A stretch of DNA of 64,000 bases from Gottfriedia sp002574545 (GTDB lineage Bacteria > Bacillota > Bacilli > Bacillales > Bacillaceae_G): the NCBI GenBank assembly GCA_052180195.1, contig CP197469.1. One strand, 5' to 3'. This document shows positions 17,738 through 26,419 of the stretch, one piece after another (positions within the stretch are counted from its first letter, which is position 1; every line of letters begins with the position of its first letter). The translations under genes were made by a program, and so were the position numbers. The notes under the pieces are model-generated. The model made no database searches. It was not told the DNA's origin and saw nothing but the letters and a program-made list of their open reading frames with translations.

Positions 17738-19237
17738 ATGAAATATGTAGTAGGAATTGATTTAGGTACAAGTGCTGTAAAAATTTTATTAGTTAATCAG
17801 TCCGGAGAAGTATGCCAAGAAGTATCTCGTACCTATCCATTAATACAGGAGAAATCCGGGTATAGTGAACAAAATCCAGAGGAATGGTTTGAAAAAACAA
17901 TCGACGGACTCACCGAACTAGTTAGAGACTTTAATGGTCACCCAAATGATATAGAAGGGATTAGTTTTTCTGGTCAAATGCATGGTCTAGTGCTATTGAA
18001 TAAAGAAAATGAAAGCCTTCGTAATGCAATTTTATGGAATGATACAAGAACGACTGAGCAATGTGAACAGATCAATTCAATAGTAGGTAAAGAATGTTTA
18101 CTTGAAATAACAAAAAATCCAGCGCTAGAAGGATTTACCTTACCAAAGCTTTTATGGGTAAAGGAATATGAACCAGAAATTTATCAGCAGGCAGCAGTAT
18201 TTTTACTTCCTAAAGACTATCTTCGTTTTCGTCTGACAGGAGAAATTCATACTGAATACTCAGATGCTGCCGGTACATTACTTTTAAATGTAAAAGAAAA
18301 GCAGTGGAGTGAACAACTATGTACTAAATTTGATATTCCTCTGCAACTTTGTCCACCAATCGTCGAGTCTCATCATTGCGTTGGAACAATTACAAAAGAG
18401 GTTTCTAATTTGACGGGACTTAGTCGTGAAGTGAAAGTATTTGCAGGGGGAGCTGATAATGCATGTGGCGCAATTGGCTCAGGTATTTTAAAAGAAGGTA
18501 ATACGCTATGTAGTATTGGTACTTCAGGAGTTGTTCTTTCTTATGAAGAGCACGCTGAACATGACTTCAAAGGTAAAGTTCATTATTTTAACCATGGTAA
18601 AGAAGATGCTTTCTATTCAATGGGTGTAACGCTAGCGGCAGGATTTTCATTAAGTTGGTTCAAAGATACTTTTGCTGAGAGTGTAAATTTTAATCAACTT
18701 TTAGAGGATGTCGATCGTGTTTCAATTGGATCAAATGGTTTAATGTTTACTCCGTATTTAGTTGGTGAAAGAACGCCTCATGCTGATTCAGTTATAAGAG
18801 GATGTTTTATCGGTATGGATGCAGCACATAAGAGAAGTGACTTTGCGAGGGCTGTCATGGAAGGTATTACTTTTTCATTAAACGAGTCAGTTGAGATTTT
18901 CCGAAACAATGGTAAAAAGATTGATTCAATTATTTCAATTGGTGGCGGTGCAAAAAATCCTATTTGGCTTCAAATGCAAGCAGATATTTTTAATGCGACA
19001 ATTATTAAGCTTTCAAGTGAGCAAGGTCCTGGGATGGGTGCAGCGATGCTTGCTGCTTATGGATGTAATTGGTTTGAATCATTAGAAGCTTGTGCAGAAG
19101 AGTTCATCAAGCCAGTCACTTCATATAAACCAGTTAGTGAAAATGTTAAGCAATATGAGAAGCTTTATTCAATTTATAAGCAAGTTTATTCTAGCACGAA
19201 GGAACTAAATAGAATGTTATCTGAATTTAGAAAGTAG
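17738..19237 (+). CDS. xylB: Xylulokinase
   Basis: A 499-residue FGGY-family sugar kinase that phosphorylates D-xylulose to xylulose-5-phosphate for the pentose phosphate pathway. The N-terminal phosphate loop is GIDLGTSAVKILLVN. EGISFSGQMHGLVLL is the typical xylulokinase substrate segment. The second domain has FAGGADNACGAIGSG and IGGGAKNPIW. The ATG at 17738 was chosen because AAAGGATG lies 8-9 nt ahead; an in-frame ATG at 17729 is too close to that site. It is followed closely by the reductase gene. Confidence 0.95.
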   Translation: MKYVVGIDLGTSAVKILLVNQSGEVCQEVSRTYPLIQEKSGYSEQNPEEWFEKTIDGLTELVRDFNGHPNDIEGISFSGQMHGLVLLNKENESLRNAILWNDTRTTEQCEQINSIVGKECLLEITKNPALEGFTLPKLLWVKEYEPEIYQQAAVFLLPKDYLRFRLTGEIHTEYSDAAGTLLLNVKEKQWSEQLCTKFDIPLQLCPPIVESHHCVGTITKEVSNLTGLSREVKVFAGGADNACGAIGSGILKEGNTLCSIGTSGVVLSYEEHAEHDFKGKVHYFNHGKEDAFYSMGVTLAAGFSLSWFKDTFAESVNFNQLLEDVDRVSIGSNGLMFTPYLVGERTPHADSVIRGCFIGMDAAHKRSDFARAVMEGITFSLNESVEIFRNNGKKIDSIISIGGGAKNPIWLQMQADIFNATIIKLSSEQGPGMGAAMLAAYGCNWFESLEACAEEFIKPVTSYKPVSENVKQYEKLYSIYKQVYSSTKELNRMLSEFRK

Positions 19238-19274
19238 TATAAGACGTTAGATTGCATTAGAGGAGGAGTTTCAC

Positions 19275-20258
19275 TTGAATTATCGAGAACTTGGTAATAC
19301 AGGTTTAATGATTAGTGAGGTAAGTTTTGGAACTTGGGCAATTGGTGGAGCATGGGGAAAAACAGATGATGCAACAGCTTTAAAATCCTTACAACATGCA
19401 ATCGATCAAGGTGTAAATTTTTTTGATACTGCAGATGTTTATGGTGATGGTCATAGCGAAGAACTATTAGCTAAAGCCACAAAAGGACTAGAAGATAAAG
19501 TTTATATAGGAACAAAATTTTGCCGGAGAGGTGATATCTTTTCATCGGATAATTACTCATATGAAGCGGTTAAGGCTTATTGTGAGGGTAGTCTTAAACG
19601 ATTAAACCGAGATGTGATTGATTTATATCAAGTACATTGCCCAGCAACTGAAATTTTAAAGGATGGACAAGTATTTGATGTACTTGACCGCTTAAAAAGT
19701 GAAGGGAAAATCCGTCATTACGGGGTTAGCGTTGAAACGGTTGAAGAAGGGATGATTTGTTTAGAAAACCCGAATGTGAAAAGCTTACAAGTTATCTTTA
19801 ATATTTTTAGACAAAAGCCATTAGAAGCATTACTTCCTGAGGCTTATAAACGTGGAGTTGGAGTTCTTGTAAGATTACCACTAGCCAGCGGACTTTTGTC
19901 TGGAAAGTATAAGGCTGACCATATTTTTGAAGAAGATGACCACCGAAACTTTAATGAAAATGGAGCGGCCTTTAATATCGGGGAAACATTTGCAGGCTTA
20001 GGTTTTAAAAAAGGAGTAGAGTTGGCAAACCGAATTAATTGGATTGCTGAAGGAAGATCATCAATGGCAAGTGCGGCTCTTAGATGGATTTTAGATCATA
20101 AGGAAATTACATGTGTAATTCCTGGATTTAGAAATGAAAGCCAAGTGAGTGCCAACTTAGATGCAATGAATATACAATCTTTTTCGAAAGCTGAATTAGA
20201 TCAATTAGAGCTTTTCTATCAAAAGAATGTTTCTGATTTTATTAAAGGTGCTTATTAA
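19275..20258 (+). CDS. Aldo/keto reductase
   Basis: A 327-residue NADPH-dependent reductase with the aldo/keto reductase TIM barrel. The catalytic tetrad is visible: Asp and Tyr in FFDTADVYGDGHSEE, Lys in VYIGTKFCRRG and His in YQVHCP. The TTG start at 19275 follows GAGGAGGAG. Placed between xylB and the xylosidase, it may reduce an aldose or detoxify an aldehyde produced from plant cell-wall sugars, but its substrate is not evident. Confidence 0.88.
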   Translation: MNYRELGNTGLMISEVSFGTWAIGGAWGKTDDATALKSLQHAIDQGVNFFDTADVYGDGHSEELLAKATKGLEDKVYIGTKFCRRGDIFSSDNYSYEAVKAYCEGSLKRLNRDVIDLYQVHCPATEILKDGQVFDVLDRLKSEGKIRHYGVSVETVEEGMICLENPNVKSLQVIFNIFRQKPLEALLPEAYKRGVGVLVRLPLASGLLSGKYKADHIFEEDDHRNFNENGAAFNIGETFAGLGFKKGVELANRINWIAEGRSSMASAALRWILDHKEITCVIPGFRNESQVSANLDAMNIQSFSKAELDQLELFYQKNVSDFIKGAY

Positions 20259-20304
20259 AGAAGTAAAGTATTGAACGATATAAATACATATGGAGGAGTT
20301 TAAA

Positions 20305-21909
20305 ATGGCTAAAATTAGTAATCCAATTTTACCGGGATTTAATCCGGATCCAAGTATTTGCCGAGTAGGGGAAGATTATTACATTGCAGTTTCAACCTTC
20401 GAATGGTTTCCAGGAGTAGGGATCTATCACTCAAAGGATTTAAAGAATTGGCGCTTAGCATCAAGACCTTTGAATCGTTTAAGTCAATTAAATATGACAG
20501 GCAATCCAGATTCGGGCGGAATTTGGGCTCCAGCATTATCTTATCGTGACGGACAGTTTTGGTTAATTTACACGGATGTAAAAGTAGTTGAAGGTCAATG
20601 GAAAGATTGTCATAACTATCTTGCAACATGTGAAACGATTGATGGAGAATGGTCAGATCCAATTTATTTAAATAGTACTGGATTTGATCCGTCGCTATTC
20701 CACGATGAGGATGGAAAAAAATACTTAGTTAATATGGTTTGGGATCATCGCGTAGGAAATCATCCTTTTTATGGTATTTCATTACAAGAATACAGTGTAG
20801 AAGAACAAAAATTGGTGGGTAAAGCAGAGGTTATCTTTAAAGGAACTGATATTAAACTGACGGAAGCACCACATTTATACAAAATAAATGATTACTATTA
20901 CTTATTAACGGCAGAAGGCGGTACGAAATATGATCACCAAGCTACAATTGCTAGGTCAAAACAGTTAAGAGGTCCATATGAAGTACACCCAGAAAATCCG
21001 TTAATTTCGTCATTCCATGCGCCAAGAATTCCCCTTCAAAAAGCAGGACATGCATCAATTGTTCAAACGCATACAGATGAATGGTTCCTAGTGCATTTAA
21101 CAGGCAGACCATTACCAAGAGAAGGACAACCATTGTTAGATCCAAGAGGCTTCTGTCCATTAGGAAGAGAAACTGCTATTCAAAGGCTTGAGTGGAAAAA
21201 TGATTGGCCGTATGTTGTAGGCGGGAATAGTCCTTCACTTGAAATAGAAGGACCAAAAATAGATGAAGTAAAATGGGAAATTGATTACCTTGAGAAGGAT
21301 GACTTTGACTTAGAAATCTTAAACCATCACTTTCAAAACTTGAGAATTCCATTAGGAGAGAAGATCGTTTCACTAAAAGACAATCCAGGGCATCTACGTC
21401 TTTACGGAAGAGAATCCCTAACATCTAAGTTTACTCAGTCATTTATAGCAAGACGCTGGCAACATTTTAACTTTACTGCAGAAACAAAAGTAGCATTTAA
21501 TCCAAATACATTCCATCAATCAGCTGGTTTAGTAAACTATTACAACACTCAAAACTGGACTTCATGTCAAGTTACATGGAATGAAGCAAAGGGCAGAATT
21601 CTTGAAATAGTAACATGTGATAATTTTAAGTTCGATCAACCTCTTCTAGGCAACGAAATTACCGTTCCGGAACATGTTGAATATGTGTATCTTCGTGTAG
21701 ACGTGAAAACGAATGTTTATGAGTACTCTTACTCATTTGATGGAGAAGAATGGACAGTAATCCCTGTAACACTTTATTCATATAAACTGTCTGATGATTA
21801 TATTCAAGGCGGTGGATTCTTCACAGGTGCATTCGTTGGGATGCAATGTCAGGATACGACTGGTCAGGGGCTCCATGCGGATTTTGATTATTTTATATAC
21901 AAATACTAA
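20305..21909 (+). CDS. Glycoside hydrolase family 43 beta-xylosidase
   Basis: A 534-residue enzyme that releases xylose from the non-reducing end of xylo-oligosaccharides. It lacks a signal peptide, so it acts in the cytoplasm on imported oligomers. The five-bladed propeller starts at once with NPILPGFNPDPSICR (catalytic base Asp), followed by GGIWAPALSYRDGQFW, FDPSLFHDEDGKKY and TEAPHLYKIND (catalytic acid Glu). The C-terminal ~190 residues form the beta-sandwich typical of GH43 xylosidases. The start at 20305 follows GGAGG. It is the last gene of the xylan locus. Confidence 0.93.
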   Translation: MAKISNPILPGFNPDPSICRVGEDYYIAVSTFEWFPGVGIYHSKDLKNWRLASRPLNRLSQLNMTGNPDSGGIWAPALSYRDGQFWLIYTDVKVVEGQWKDCHNYLATCETIDGEWSDPIYLNSTGFDPSLFHDEDGKKYLVNMVWDHRVGNHPFYGISLQEYSVEEQKLVGKAEVIFKGTDIKLTEAPHLYKINDYYYLLTAEGGTKYDHQATIARSKQLRGPYEVHPENPLISSFHAPRIPLQKAGHASIVQTHTDEWFLVHLTGRPLPREGQPLLDPRGFCPLGRETAIQRLEWKNDWPYVVGGNSPSLEIEGPKIDEVKWEIDYLEKDDFDLEILNHHFQNLRIPLGEKIVSLKDNPGHLRLYGRESLTSKFTQSFIARRWQHFNFTAETKVAFNPNTFHQSAGLVNYYNTQNWTSCQVTWNEAKGRILEIVTCDNFKFDQPLLGNEITVPEHVEYVYLRVDVKTNVYEYSYSFDGEEWTVIPVTLYSYKLSDDYIQGGGFFTGAFVGMQCQDTTGQGLHADFDYFIYKY

Positions 21910-21933
21910 AAAAGTTCAACCTTAATAAAAAAA

Positions 21934-22005
21934 CTATGCAGCTTTAAGAAGATGATCTCTGTATTGAACAGGATCATCTTTTTTAAGTTGAAAATGTTTG
22001 TTCTT
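21934..22005 (-). pseudogene. IS3-family transposase C-terminal remnant
   Basis: Read on the minus strand, 24 codons end in KKDDPVQYRDHLLKAA and a TAG stop, which is the typical C-terminal tail of IS3-family OrfB transposases (compare MSPVQYR...LLKAA). An in-frame stop lies just upstream, and no integrase core is present, so only the tail survives. The remnant contains the hairpin that follows the xylan operon. Confidence 0.65.
21949..21984 (+). terminator. Terminator after the xylan operon
   Basis: AAGATGATC (21949-21957) and GATCATCTT (21972-21980) are perfect arms followed by TTTT. The stem lies inside the IS3 transposase remnant. Confidence 0.7.
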
Positions 22006-22033
22006 TTAAAAGCCCCCTTAGTTAACAAGTATA

Positions 22034-22111
22034 CAGTCCATCTGTAGGGGATCATCATACGTTTGAAGTCCCTAGAAATTATAAGCTAATCATTCAAAAC
22101 GTAGAGGACTG
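22034..22111. repeat. Interrupted long inverted repeat
   Basis: CAGTCC at 22034 pairs with GGACTG at 22106, and ACGTTTGAA at 22059 pairs with TTCAAAACGT at 22093 apart from one bulged base. The structure could fold as an RNA or be a degraded mobile-element end. Nothing coding is visible. Confidence 0.4.
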
Positions 22112-22148
22112 AATGGACCAAACTGTAAAACCTCTGAATAATACAAAA

Positions 22149-22190
22149 TGCACCCCCTAATATTAGTATTGACTAACATTTGAGGTGCAC
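22149..22190 (-). terminator. Hairpin downstream of the neutral protease
   Basis: TGCACC (22149) and GGTGCA (22184-22189) close a long imperfect stem whose interior also pairs (TTAG with CTAA). On the minus strand it is followed by TTTTG, so it may end protease transcription. Otherwise 21985-22338 holds no gene. Confidence 0.45.
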
Positions 22191-22338
22191 TAGTAATTAT
22201 TTTAGTATAGTTGAACAACACAATACATAGGTTCAACAAAATTAGATTTTAGTAACCATGGTTTACTTTGCGCTTGAAAAGTTTTTCTCGAGACCCCCAT
22301 TAAGAGCTCATGATTAAATGACTTATCTTTTTTATTTA

Positions 22339-24039
22339 TTAGTTTACACCTACAGAAGTATATGCATCCATGACTGCTTGTGTTTCTGCTGAAGGAGCAC
22401 CGTTTTTATCTGGATATAAGTCACGTGCAGCTTGGATTGCAGCTTCTCGCATCTCTTTAAATCCAGAAGATTGAGTTAGATAGAGAGTAAGTGCACGGTA
22501 ATAGATTTTTTCTGCTTTTTTATTTCCAATTCCTTTAATTGTAATACCATTATTCGTTCCACCTTGAGTTAATAAATAAGCAGCTTTGTTATTGATTCCA
22601 CTGTTAATGTGTACGCCACCATTATCTTCAGTACCTAAGTAACGATCTTGGTATGTATCAGGATAGTGACCTGATGGCATTAAACTTTGAGCCTTACCTG
22701 CAGGGTTACTCATTGAACGAAGTCCTCCGTCCCCATTGATGTAAGGAGTAAAGATTTCTTCTCCAAGTTCCCACTCAGTTACTCCAGTAGTGTAAATTTG
22801 AGCGAAATTACCTAAAATATCTGCTAGAGATTCATTCAGAGCTCCAGATTCATTTTTATAAATTAGATCAGCAGAATTTGTAATCACACCATGCGTCATT
22901 TCATGGCCCGCAACATCTAAACCACCAGCTAAAGAGCTATATTTAACTCCGTCGCCATCTCCGTATACCATTTGTTTTCCATTCCAGCCGGCATTATTCC
23001 ATTTAACTCCAACGTGAACAGTGTTAATTAGTGTCATACCTTTATTATCTAAACTATTACGTTTATGAATATATTGATAGTATTGGTTGACTTTATCCGA
23101 GTTGTATTGAGCTGAAATGGCTGCAGGATCAGTAAAGAAATTACTTGAGCTAGTGGTTGTAATATCATAACCACTAAAACCAAAAGCAGAAACAATTTGA
23201 AAGGCTGTTTCATTAGCACGATTTGCAGTAAAAGTAGAAATAGGAACAGTATTAGTTCCGTAAACTGATGCACCGTATAAATAACTAGTTCCAGTTGAAA
23301 GATCCTTTCCGACAGGGAAAGTTTGCATCTTGCCGTGAAGGTCTAATCCTCTTCCAGTTACTGTTGAAAGTGTTGTTGGGTCAATTGCAGTATCTAATGC
23401 GTCATAGCTATCAATCACTTCTCCGCTATTTGCATCTACAAAGTAGTGGAAGAAACCTGGAGCTGGTGCTGAAGTTGACGCTTTAACTAAATAAGTTAAA
23501 TAATATTTTCCGTTAAAAGGATAGATTGTTAGTTGAGAATCAATTTGATCATAACGTTCAACTGTTCCAATTTTTGATTCAACTTTATCTTTTGCAATCT
23601 CAACAGCATCTTGCTCTGAAAGTGTTGCTTCAGTCGGTATTAATGAACGCGATAGATCTTGTGTTACCTTCCCGATAGATGAATAAACATTATTATTTTC
23701 ATCTAGTGCAACAGTTTGCCCTGATCCATAAATTGGTATTCCTTTATACTGCTCAACTGTGCGTACATGATAAGTACCAGTTAAAGAATCCGTTTCTTCG
23801 CTCATAATTTTAAATTGTTCACCAATATTGACTAGTCTTGTTCTTTGATTTTCTACTTTTGAATGTAGAAACGCTTTGATAATCTCGTCCTTATTTACCA
23901 CATCTGAAACGGTTGCAGCACTTGCTTTTCCAGATCCAAATGTTGTAGCTGGAATTAAGCCACCCATTGCAACGGATAAAGATAATACTGCTGGTATAAC
24001 GGTTTTACTTCTAGTTCTTTTCGAATTTCTCTTTTTCAC
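22339..24039 (-). CDS. Bacillolysin-type neutral metalloprotease (M4)
   Basis: A 566-residue secreted thermolysin-family zinc protease that degrades extracellular protein. An N-terminal signal peptide with a Lys/Arg-rich head (MKKRNSKRTRSK) is followed by an FTP/PepSY propeptide to about residue 245 and the mature catalytic domain. The active site shows HEMTHG (zinc His pair and catalytic Glu), NESLADILGN (third zinc ligand Glu) and the later catalytic His in GVHINSGINNKAAYLL. Full family length. The start at 24039 has AGGGGTG upstream. It is divergent from the sipW/matrix gene cluster. Confidence 0.95.
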   Translation of the reverse strand: MKKRNSKRTRSKTVIPAVLSLSVAMGGLIPATTFGSGKASAATVSDVVNKDEIIKAFLHSKVENQRTRLVNIGEQFKIMSEETDSLTGTYHVRTVEQYKGIPIYGSGQTVALDENNNVYSSIGKVTQDLSRSLIPTEATLSEQDAVEIAKDKVESKIGTVERYDQIDSQLTIYPFNGKYYLTYLVKASTSAPAPGFFHYFVDANSGEVIDSYDALDTAIDPTTLSTVTGRGLDLHGKMQTFPVGKDLSTGTSYLYGASVYGTNTVPISTFTANRANETAFQIVSAFGFSGYDITTTSSSNFFTDPAAISAQYNSDKVNQYYQYIHKRNSLDNKGMTLINTVHVGVKWNNAGWNGKQMVYGDGDGVKYSSLAGGLDVAGHEMTHGVITNSADLIYKNESGALNESLADILGNFAQIYTTGVTEWELGEEIFTPYINGDGGLRSMSNPAGKAQSLMPSGHYPDTYQDRYLGTEDNGGVHINSGINNKAAYLLTQGGTNNGITIKGIGNKKAEKIYYRALTLYLTQSSGFKEMREAAIQAARDLYPDKNGAPSAETQAVMDAYTSVGVN

Positions 24040-24291
24040 TGTTTACACCCCTAAATTTGAATTTTGGAACAATTACAATTATTGAAAAAAAACCCAACTA
24101 AATCAATGGATTTTCGATTATTTAATCTTGAGAGATATATGAGTAGATACATAGATTTTTCATACAAATAATTCAAAATTCGACAAAATTCTACCATGAT
24201 TTTAATAGAAAATATCTCGGTAACAATTTTCAGCAAATTCTGTATAATAAAAATCAATTGAGTTTGATTACATCACAAGAGGGGGGAACAC

Positions 24292-24858
24292 ATGAGGAAT
24301 TCAATTCATAAAATGATCATTTTGCCTTGCTTATGCAGTATTTCATTTTACGTTGGGGTGAAAATCGTTGGAGAAACAGAAGCTTCCTTTTCTACTAAAG
24401 AAACGTTAAGTCCAGTGGAAGTATCAACAGCATTTGTATTTCCATCAACAATTAAACAGCTAGTGAACGAATCAAAAGAAATTGCTAAGACTATAAACAA
24501 AGAATATGAATCTATTGATCCTCCATCTACAGATGATTCTCTCCAAGAACTGAAGGTGAGTGAAGAGAAGATCAAAGAAACTGATCAAAAAGTTCGTCTT
24601 CAATACAAAGCTTTAGAAAGTAATGTAGAAGAACTTTCACGATTCAATAGTCAAATACAAAATCAAAAAAATGCAGACCCTAAGGCATTCGATTATGTAA
24701 GCGAGGGATACCATGATGTACTGTACATTTCAAAAAATGTTCAATCCACTGTTGACTTTGACTATATAGAAGAAGTTCATTCACTAATCTCATTTCAAAT
24801 AAAACAACTAGAAAGTGAAACAAATAATGTACAGGAGTTAAATGGAGAACAAAAATAA
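24292..24858 (+). CDS. DUF4047-like secreted protein upstream of sipW
   Basis: A 188-residue protein with an N-terminal hydrophobic segment (IILPCLCSISFYVGV) and a charged, helical remainder likely to form coiled coil (residues ~80-185). It resembles the DUF4047 proteins found in front of sipW and camelysin genes in the B. cereus group. Its function is unknown; export and a link to matrix assembly are inferred from position only. The ATG follows AGAGGGGGG. A TATAAT (24243-24248) lies about 45 nt ahead, but its -35 is weak. The sipW gene follows within 20 nt. Confidence 0.65.
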   Translation: MRNSIHKMIILPCLCSISFYVGVKIVGETEASFSTKETLSPVEVSTAFVFPSTIKQLVNESKEIAKTINKEYESIDPPSTDDSLQELKVSEEKIKETDQKVRLQYKALESNVEELSRFNSQIQNQKNADPKAFDYVSEGYHDVLYISKNVQSTVDFDYIEEVHSLISFQIKQLESETNNVQELNGEQK

Positions 24859-24877
24859 TTTTATGTAGGTGAAGAAG

Positions 24878-25423
24878 TTGAAGAAACTATTAACTATATT
24901 AGGTAATTTCATCAAAGTAATGTTTGGAGGACTAGTCTGTATTTTAGCATTTGTTGTTATTTCTTCAAGATTATCCGGGCATGAACCTTCGATGCTTGGT
25001 TACCAAGTGAAATCAGTATTATCTGGCTCAATGGAACCGACTTTTCAAACAGGATCGATTATCTCAATAAAATTACATACAAATCAAACTAACTACCAAA
25101 GAAATGATGTTATCACCTTTCGGGTTAAAGAAAAGTTAATAACTCATAGAATCATAGAAAAAAAAAATAAGAACGGCGTCATCACATATAAAACAAAAGG
25201 TGATAACAATAATAGCCCAGATTTATGGACAGTCACAAAGCAAGACATAGTAGGGAAATATACTGGTTTTACGATTCCTTATTTAGGTTACGCGTTAAAC
25301 TATGCGAATTCAAAAATTGGATCATCGCTTTTATTAATTATACCAGGCATCTTACTTATTATTTCTGCTATCTATTCAATTGGAAGTGCAAAAAAAGAGC
25401 TAGAGCAAACAGCAAAAGCCTGA
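24878..25423 (+). CDS. sipW: Signal peptidase I, SipW type
   Basis: A 181-residue ER-type signal peptidase that processes the TasA/CalY matrix precursors at the membrane. An N-terminal membrane anchor is followed by the catalytic Ser in LSGSMEPTFQTGS and the catalytic His in ITHRIIEKK, where bacterial P-type enzymes have Lys; a second membrane helix lies at the C-terminus. The TTG at 24878 has TAGGTGAAG at good spacing; a GTG at 24869 is in frame but overlaps that ribosome site. Its substrate is most likely the protein encoded directly downstream. Confidence 0.9.
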   Translation: MKKLLTILGNFIKVMFGGLVCILAFVVISSRLSGHEPSMLGYQVKSVLSGSMEPTFQTGSIISIKLHTNQTNYQRNDVITFRVKEKLITHRIIEKKNKNGVITYKTKGDNNNSPDLWTVTKQDIVGKYTGFTIPYLGYALNYANSKIGSSLLLIIPGILLIISAIYSIGSAKKELEQTAKA

Positions 25424-25501
25424 TTAAGTTGATTAGATCTCATATGTATCACCTATAGAATACATAAGAGTTTAATATATTATACCTAAGGGGGAAATAA
25501 A

Positions 25502-26113
25502 ATGAGTTTTACGAAGAAAGTAAGTCAAGGAGTTATGAGTGCTGCATTAGGATTATCTTTAATTGGAGGAGGAACATTTGCATATTTTAGTGACACAGTT
25601 GAGACACATAATACTTTTGCTGCAGGAACATTAGACTTAGGATTAAATCCTAAAGCTGTTGTAAATATTAGCAACATCAAACCTGGAGATGAAATTTACC
25701 GTGAATTTACATTGGAAAACAATGGCTCATTAAATATCAGTAAAGTATTATTAGACACAAAATATAATGTGAAAGATGCTAATTCAAATAATAACGGTGA
25801 TGATTTAGCTAAACATATTAAAGTAACAATTATGTATAACACTAGTAGTGCAACAAATCCAATTGTTGAAACAACACTATATGACTTACAAAATCAACAA
25901 CCAGATATCACTCAAATTGATACTTTAAATGGTCCTATCCCAGATGGCATTTTAGCAGGCAATAAGGAAAAAATCTTCGTATTATTCGAGTTTGTAGATA
26001 ATGGACAAGACCAAAACCATTTCCAAGGAGACAAGCTACAAGTAAACTGGACATTTAATGCACAGCAAGAAGCTGGGACATATCATGATGATACAGATGA
26101 AAACAGTAACTAA
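25502..26113 (+). CDS. CalY/TasA-family biofilm matrix protein (camelysin type)
   Basis: A 203-residue secreted protein of the TasA/camelysin family, the fibre-forming component of biofilm matrix. The signal peptide MSFTKKVSQGVMSAALG is followed by GGGTFAYFSDTVETHNTF, with the SipW-type cleavage context, then AGTLDLGLNPKAVVNISN. The length matches camelysin better than TasA (about 260). The start follows AAGGGGG. Together with the sipW gene 78 nt upstream it forms the matrix module. Confidence 0.9.
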   Translation: MSFTKKVSQGVMSAALGLSLIGGGTFAYFSDTVETHNTFAAGTLDLGLNPKAVVNISNIKPGDEIYREFTLENNGSLNISKVLLDTKYNVKDANSNNNGDDLAKHIKVTIMYNTSSATNPIVETTLYDLQNQQPDITQIDTLNGPIPDGILAGNKEKIFVLFEFVDNGQDQNHFQGDKLQVNWTFNAQQEAGTYHDDTDENSN

Positions 26114-26192
26114 CTATAAGCTCATAGAAGAAGAGGTTTCATTCTGATTTTAAGATAAATAGTAATCCGATCCTCCATTAATAAATATATCC

Positions 26193-26250
26193 AAAACATC
26201 TCAAACAGATTGCTTTATAAAGAGCGTCATGTTGGAGGTGTTTTATTTTA
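26193..26250 (+). terminator. Terminator of the sipW-matrix operon
   Basis: AAAACATCTC (26193-26202) pairs with GAGGTGTTTT (26235-26244), with one wobble, around a 32-nt loop and is followed by ATTTTA. Nothing else is seen in the rest of the 300-nt gap. Confidence 0.5.
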
Positions 26251-26419
26251 TAATGATTAGATAATCAAATACTTTAATGTGGTTCCTAAAACATTTTTCC
26301 ATATACTAGCAATTAGATTTGAAGAATTGTCAACTCTTTGCAAGTGATGATATATTAAGATAAAGTTAATTATATTAAAAATTTAATTAATTAGGTTGAG
26401 TTTGAAGGAGTAGAGTATA

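Noticed and set aside
16309..19237. ROK-type XylR control by the gene at 50376
   Set aside because: The ROK protein does not match XylR closely, lies 30 kb away, and a dedicated two-component system precedes the xylan operon.
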